Assembly (NCBI GenBank): GCA_024364735.1
Contig: JAGFNQ010000863.1
Coordinates: forward strand, 843,183-907,182
DNA length: 64,000 bases
Direction of reading: 5' to 3'
From: Boesenbergia rotunda
Lineage: Eukaryota; Streptophyta; Magnoliopsida; Zingiberales; Zingiberaceae
Position 1 is the stretch's first letter. Each line of letters opens with the position of its first letter. Below, piece by piece: positions 58,941 through 64,000 of the stretch. Position numbers and translations under genes: made by a program. Below the pieces are notes generated by a model. The model made no database searches and had not been told where the DNA came from. It saw only the letters and a list, made by a program, of their open reading frames with translations.

Positions 58941-60218
58941 TCACGCTGACGCCTCCTCGGACGGCGTTCTGGTGATTAGCTTGATCTTCGTCAAGTTCCT
59001 CCACCTCTTCCTGCTCGGGCCGAGGAAACAATTGCCGGGCGGCGGGGGCATCCCGCCTTTGTCCTTGTTGGGCTGTGGCTCCTGACCACGCCCGCGTCCC
59101 TGCGGGGTTTGTCGTCCTTGACCCCTGCCGAGTGGGGTCCGAGCTCTGCCGCCTGCTCGGCAGTCCTCAGTGTTGTGCGTATTACACTGGTGAAACGCAC
59201 AATACGGTGCCCATCTGTTGGGCCAATTCCCCTGTGCCACCTGCACTTGCTGGGGTCTCATTCCGGGCCGATCGGCCGGTCGGGGACTGCGAATTGGTCC
59301 TCCTGGCGATCTGTTGTGTTGAGGTGCGGGCTGTGGGCTAACCATTACTTCCTTCCTCCGGGCGGCTTGCGCTTCCTCTACATTGATATACTTGACAGCC
59401 TTCCCGAGCAGGCTGTCGAAATCCTTCGGTGGTTTCCTGATCAGGGATCGGAAGAAATCACCCTCTTGGAGCCCTTGTGAGAAGGCGGTGACCAGTACTT
59501 CGGGCGTGGTATTGGGCACCTCTATAGCTACTCCATTGAACCTCTGGATGTAGGCCCGGAGTGACTCTTTCGGACCTTGCTTTAGAGCGAACAAATTGAG
59601 GCTGGTCTTATGGTGCCTCCGACTGCTTGCAAAATGTTGCAGAAACAGCCGCTTTACCTCTGCGAAACTCCCAACTGATCCACCCGGGAGTCCGTCAAAC
59701 CATCGTTGAGCCTGCCCGGAGAGGGTTGTCAGGAAAGCGCGGCATTTGACGCCCTCCGGGTATTGGTGCAACTGGGCGGCGCTTTCAAATTTCATGATGT
59801 GCTCCTCGGGGTCACTGGCCCCCGAGTACTCAGGCATGGTGAAGAATCGTAGATGCTTGGGAACGGGATCCCCAAGAATTTGTGAGGAGAAAGGGCTGTG
59901 AGTCGGATAGGCCGCGGCGGGGTCGGCTAGCCCTTTCCCTTTATCCAGGCGCGCCTGATGCGCCAGGCTGGACGCTGAAGCTTCGGTCGGGGCTGAGTAG
60001 GCCTCGTTCCGAAAAAGTGCTCGGGGAAAATTAGGAACGAAGGGGTCGGGCTGAGCAGCCATACCTTCCGAATTTCCCCGTATAGAGGGCCCAGGGGGCC
60101 GGGCCCCTTGACTACCGGTCGGCGGGTGCGATTGTTGTGCCTTCTGTGTCCGGACAGCCATCAGCATTTCATATTCTTCTGGCGAAAGAGTAACCGTCAG
60201 TGGATTGGGGTTTTCCAT
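58941..60218 (-). CDS. Ty3/gypsy gag
   Basis: 425-residue frame starting MENPNPLTVTLSPEEYEML. The capsid region has RFFTMPEYSGASDPEEHIMK, EGVKCRAFLTTLSGQAQRWF, NLFALKQGPKESLRAYIQRF and SLIRKPPKDFDSLLGKAVKY. A CCHC-like knuckle (CAFHQCNTHNTEDC) precedes a Gly/Arg/Pro-rich tail. Gag packages element RNA in virus-like particles. The natural frame into protease is lost near 59040, where the tail switches frame. Confidence 0.92.
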   Translation of the reverse strand: MENPNPLTVTLSPEEYEMLMAVRTQKAQQSHPPTGSQGARPPGPSIRGNSEGMAAQPDPFVPNFPRALFRNEAYSAPTEASASSLAHQARLDKGKGLADPAAAYPTHSPFSSQILGDPVPKHLRFFTMPEYSGASDPEEHIMKFESAAQLHQYPEGVKCRAFLTTLSGQAQRWFDGLPGGSVGSFAEVKRLFLQHFASSRRHHKTSLNLFALKQGPKESLRAYIQRFNGVAIEVPNTTPEVLVTAFSQGLQEGDFFRSLIRKPPKDFDSLLGKAVKYINVEEAQAARRKEVMVSPQPAPQHNRSPGGPIRSPRPADRPGMRPQQVQVAQGNWPNRWAPYCAFHQCNTHNTEDCRAGGRARTPLGRGQGRQTPQGRGRGQEPQPNKDKGGMPPPPGNCFLGPSRKRWRNLTKIKLITRTPSEEASA

Positions 60219-60243
60219 TCTTCGCTCTCGATCAGGCAGAAAG

Positions 60244-60264
60244 CCCTCCTTCTAGCGCCAAATT
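60244..60264 (-). other. Primer-binding-site region
   Basis: Just inside the 5' LTR the minus strand reads AATTTGGCGCTAGAAGGAGG. TGGCGC-type primer sites occur in Tat-lineage elements. The matching tRNA was not determined here. Confidence 0.6.
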
Positions 60265-60265
60265 T

Positions 60266-61265
60266 GATCCTGTCGCCGAGCGTAGTGGAGCCGCAACCGG
60301 ATGACGGTGTAGCGATGAGTGACGTGGATGCCGACGGGACGTCCTCGCGCAGAATGACAGCGTCGTAGGGGGTGTCCTCCGACCGAACGGAAGTGGATGT
60401 CGCCTGGTGCACGGCCGACCCGGACTGGGAGGTGGACCTGCTGAGGGGAAGATGACCGTTAGCAACCTAGCCGGGAGACGTCCCGGCAAGGCCCTCCGAC
60501 GGTCAAGTCAGTACTCCGATGAACAGGAAAAATGATGCAGTATGAGACGAGGGGCTTCGGCGCGCGTACCTGATAATGAGGAGGGGAGGGCTTATATAGC
60601 CGGGGAAAAGGACCAAGTCTGACCTGTGTCAGGATTCTCTGACCTGGTCGAGGGATATTCCCAGATTGTCTGCCGGGTGTCAGGATTCTCTGACGGAGTC
60701 AGGAGATATTGTATGATTCTGTCGATTTGTAGCCAACCTTCCTTGTCGTATACTCTTGTCTTATGTGAGGACACAGACAGGTGACGGCGCCGCCTGACAC
60801 CAACGGCGTGACAGGGCGGCGTGCCAGGGAGTGTCAGTTCACACAAATGGTGACAGCCAGTTATCTGCAGCTGGTGCAGGTGTGTTTTGTCTTTACCCCA
60901 GGGTGATTCCGAGAGAGTGCCCGAGTGGGCACAGGGCGTGCAAGCCTGGGGGGACTATGCATGTGAAGGGTCGCCGGGCGGATGCACCCGAACGATTAGG
61001 CGTGTAGCCCTTATGTGGCCGAGCGGCCGTACCCGACTGAACGATTAGGCGCGTAGCCCTTATGTGGCCGAGCGGCAGTACCCGACTGAACGATTAGGCG
61101 CGTAGCCCTTATGTGGCCGAGCGGCAGTACCCGACTGGCTGGCATAGACCCTGGGTCCGGCTAGGGTGTCCAGCTGGCTACCCGTATAATGACGTGGACC
61201 CTGAAGTCGGCCAGGCCGTTTGCCACGTTGGCTGTCCGTACGGTGCCAAAGATAGGGCGGGATCA
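60266..61265 (-). repeat. 5' LTR (element orientation)
   Basis: 1000 bp, same termini and modules as 48310-49423. It differs by one ~104-bp deletion near 60420 and a set of mostly 1-bp losses, for example GGGGCTTATA versus GGGCTTATA and CTCTTTGTC versus CTCTTGTC. It is followed by AATAC, the target duplication. Confidence 0.93.
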
Positions 61266-61270
61266 AATAC

Positions 61271-61828
61271 CTCATTAAAAACTCATGGTTAGAACATCTA
61301 TATTCATTAGCATTATAATACCTACTATATCATAAAATGTGTTGGATCTATATGTCACATACACATTATATTAACATCTTCATTCTCTGACATTCATTTT
61401 AACACCAACACTCATTATTTATGTGATGCCACATATACATTATATTAATATATTCATTCTCTCATATATATATTTTAACATTAACATTCATTTATTAATG
61501 GTTATCTAGCTATTTAAATATTTTAATTTTATTTTATTAAAATAATCATGAGATTAAATTTAATTTTAAAATTTATATTTTTTTAATTAAAAAAATTATG
61601 GGAGGGCCATGGCCCTACCAATTTGGTGTGAACCATACAGGGTAAGTCATCACTATGCCCACCCCACGAAAATTCTTTAATATTTTTTATTTATATTTCT
61701 TATAAAAAATGACATTGAACTCGTTCAATACGTCAGCCATTATAACACGGTTAGATATTGACTTTAATATCTCATTCACGTTATAACGCCTCTTTTGAAC
61801 AACCGATGAAGGTGCTCTTCCTTACTTA
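61271..61828. other. AT-rich spacer right of the retrotransposon
   Basis: Contains two related CACATATACATTATATTAA-type stretches (about 61360 and 61430), perhaps an old MITE. No gene is seen. Confidence 0.4.
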
Positions 61829-62491
61829 GGGAGTGCTTGGGAGAACTTTTACTTCTTGAAAAGTGATTCTTATAGAGATTATTTTGAAGTCAGTGAGAAG
61901 CTAAAGCATGTAGTGTTTGGAAATATAAGCTAAAAGCTGATACAAGGTAAAGTTTGAGTGTTTGGTGAATAATTGCTTCCAAGCTTAATTTTTAGTTAAA
62001 TGATAACAATATCCTTAAACTATATAAATTGTTTTTTTTAATTATCTAAATATAATTTTGATACACCATCAATAATGTTTTATATATTTATTATTATATT
62101 TTGAATATTATATCAAAATTAATTTTTTTAATAATATATATGTTTAAAAAATATATAATTAATAAAAATATAAATATAAAAAATGATAAAATTTATATAA
62201 ATTTATAAAAAAATTATGAATATATAAATTATATGAAAATATAAAATTTTATTTAAAAGTATGGTGGCAATTATGTAAAATGATAAATTATTAAGGGTAT
62301 AAATGTCTACTTTTAATTCTAGATCATAAGCAAAAAAGCAGAAGCAGAAAAAAGTATCAAATTCTTGCTTCCAGCTTTTGGCTAAAAGTTATAGAAATTA
62401 AAGCAGAATCTGGTATTCACAAACACTCAAAAGTGCTTCTATGTAGCTAGAATCTAAAAAGTAGCTAGCAGAAGCTCTCCTAAACACTCCC
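61829..62491. mobile_element. Tourist-like (PIF/Harbinger) MITE
   Basis: The left end GGGAGTGCTTGGGAGAACTT and the right end, read in reverse GGGAGTGTTTAGGAGAGCTT, form good terminal inverted repeats. They are flanked by TTA on both sides (61826-61828 and 62492-62494), the 3-bp target duplication of PIF/Harbinger elements. The AT-rich interior has no coding capacity. Confidence 0.75.
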
Positions 62492-63553
62492 TTAGAGTTT
62501 ATCCATCAACTTATAACATGTTATAGATCTCATCTACGCATTATTAGTCTCCACGGGATGAATTGATGGTTAGTGTGCGGATATTATCATCCTAAAATCT
62601 AAGAGTCAAACATAACAAAATCAGTGTGCCCATCCTCCCCATAAACTAGCTACAGTATCTGGGCTAGTAGCCCGATAATTTACCTCTTCTGTGTTAATCT
62701 TGAGATGAATTGACAAAGATATTGGAACGAACGAATCGTGTTTTACCACGGTCTATTCATTGTTAAATAAGTTCTCTTGGCATGGTCATTGGATCAAGGG
62801 CTTCCTTTTCTTCATTGATGCCTTGGAAGAAGCCGCAAATTGCAACCAAGCTCAACAAGCTCAAAGCAAACATAATGAAAGCCTTCATCATATACATCTA
62901 TTTCTAGCATTTGATTTCTTCGTCACTATGAAGATCTTTAAGCAAATGACTACGTGTGAATCGTAACTTTCGGTTCGATTGATATTGACAAGATTATGCA
63001 CATATAATATAATTTAGTCAAAAGTATATATCTTTAAAAGGTTTTGACAGTGTTTTGGTTCTATTTTATAAACTATATTGCATAAACAAAAATATTTTAG
63101 AATATGAAGGATAAAATTAACAATAAATACGAGATATAAATAAAAATAGTAATTGTTAGAAGATGTGTCAACATCCTAAAAGACATGAATCTAACCCAAC
63201 TAAGAGGATTCTTAACACAAGAACCAATAAAATTTTTTTACTTTAATTTTGTTAGAAGATAGATAAAAATTAACATAAAGAACTAAACATACTAGGGATG
63301 AAAATGAATCAATTTTGGATTGAATTTTATATTCTTTATCTTCATCCTCATTGATTATATTCATACCCAACTTTCATCCTCATACATTATCTAAATATTC
63401 TATTATCACTTACAAAAATAAATTTTTTTTCATATTTAAATTATTTAGATGAAACTATGAATATTTATCAAATTCTTAAAAAAATACTAAGAAAAAAGAT
63501 TAAAGGATTAAAAAATATTAAAAATAATATATTCCAACATCATTATTATTATT

Positions 63554-63592
<39 letters not shown>

Positions 63593-64000
63593 TAATCATA
63601 ATACAAAAATCATCATACATAATTATTTAATTGGGCTTTAAAAAATTCTTCTATTCTCTCTTTCATTCGGATTGAGTATTGAATCCTTTATGAATTCCGA
63701 TAAAAATGTCATCCCTACCCATGCAAAATGATATATTCCTACAAGAAACAAACAAAAGGAACCTAAACACCTAATCTACTTATATGGGCGGCTAGGTGGT
63801 TGATGATATTTGTATATAAAAGATCTAAGTGAAGAAGATCAATTATCCCTATGTGACTTTGATCTAGTGAAAAGTGGGTCATTTATATTTTCTAGCACTT
63901 TGCATCTATCAAGCTCACTTATTGATTAGAAAAATATACCCTTTTATACTTAATTATTTCTTATTTTAGAACACAATGATCCAATTAAGTTTCTTCTAAG
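62492..64000. other. AT-rich intergenic DNA, no supported gene
   Basis: Only an ATT/AAT microsatellite at about 63559-63588 and AT-rich low-complexity DNA are seen. The 68-codon frame at 62760 has no recognisable features. Confidence 0.5.

Larger units (their letters stand above)
48310..61265 (-). mobile_element. Complete Ty3/gypsy LTR retrotransposon, Tat-type, 12.96 kb
   Basis: Two LTRs (48310-49423 and 60266-61265) with TG...CA ends are flanked by the 5-bp duplication AATAC (48305-48309 and 61266-61270). Transcription of gag-pol runs on the minus strand, so the 5' LTR is the one at 60266-61265. In element order the content is: PBS, gag, protease, reverse transcriptase, RNase H, integrase, a 165-bp tandem array, an opposite-strand spliced gene, polypurine tract, 3' LTR. 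The long pol-to-3'LTR spacer with an extra antisense ORF of the PF04195 'putative gypsy type transposon' family points to the Tat lineage. The LTRs are highly similar, so the insertion is fairly recent. Confidence 0.93.

Noticed and set aside
62760..62966. Small gene of 68 codons
   Set aside because: Isolated frame in AT-rich DNA with no similarity or splice context.

Overview
This is a plant nuclear window. Evidence: multi-exon genes with GT-AG introns, plant-only gene families (class B heat-shock factor, soluble starch synthase II, plastid IspE-type kinase) and about half transposable-element DNA. A non-grass monocot is my best guess, but the sequence does not prove the species.

Layout. 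1-6.1 kb is stacked LTR-type repeats. It includes a family of solo LTRs full of the palindrome CAGTCGACTG, of which one copy is complete with a 5-bp target-site duplication. 7.2-8.0 kb (+) is a short HSFB4-like heat stress factor. 9.0-18.2 kb (-) is an 8-exon 3-hydroxy-3-methylglutaryl-CoA lyase with large introns. 20.5-22.7 kb (-) is a 10-exon IspE-like gene (plastid MEP pathway) whose frame is open but whose GHMP-kinase catalytic motifs have been lost. 23.6-26.0 kb holds a decayed Ty3/gypsy relic. 26.9-29.2 kb (+) is an NAD-dependent glycerol-3-phosphate dehydrogenase. 29.7-37.0 kb is a ~7.3 kb Mutator-like element with ~0.4 kb terminal inverted repeats. It holds a broken FAR1-type transposase, a nested solo LTR, a tRNA-derived SINE, a captured piece of a LOG cytokinin-activating gene and a convergent GRF-zinc-finger gene. 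38.3-42.7 kb (+) is a polypyrimidine-tract-binding protein gene and 43.8-47.0 kb (-) is starch synthase II. 48.3-61.3 kb is one complete Tat-type Ty3/gypsy retrotransposon (LTRs, target-site duplication, PBS, PPT, gag-pol on -). It also has an opposite-strand spliced gene with its own TATA box and a 165-bp higher-order tandem array. The last 2.7 kb is AT-rich with a Tourist-like MITE.

The host genes belong to unrelated pathways: heat/meristem transcription, leucine catabolism, isoprenoid synthesis, glycerol-3-phosphate metabolism, RNA processing and starch synthesis. No functional cluster is visible.

A caution for the whole window. Glycerol-3-phosphate dehydrogenase, PTB, the FAR1 transposase and gag-pol are all broken by single missing bases, and the two LTRs differ largely by missing bases. 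That pattern fits consensus deletion errors at least as well as true pseudogenes. The IspE-like gene is different: every exon keeps frame while the catalytic motifs are replaced.
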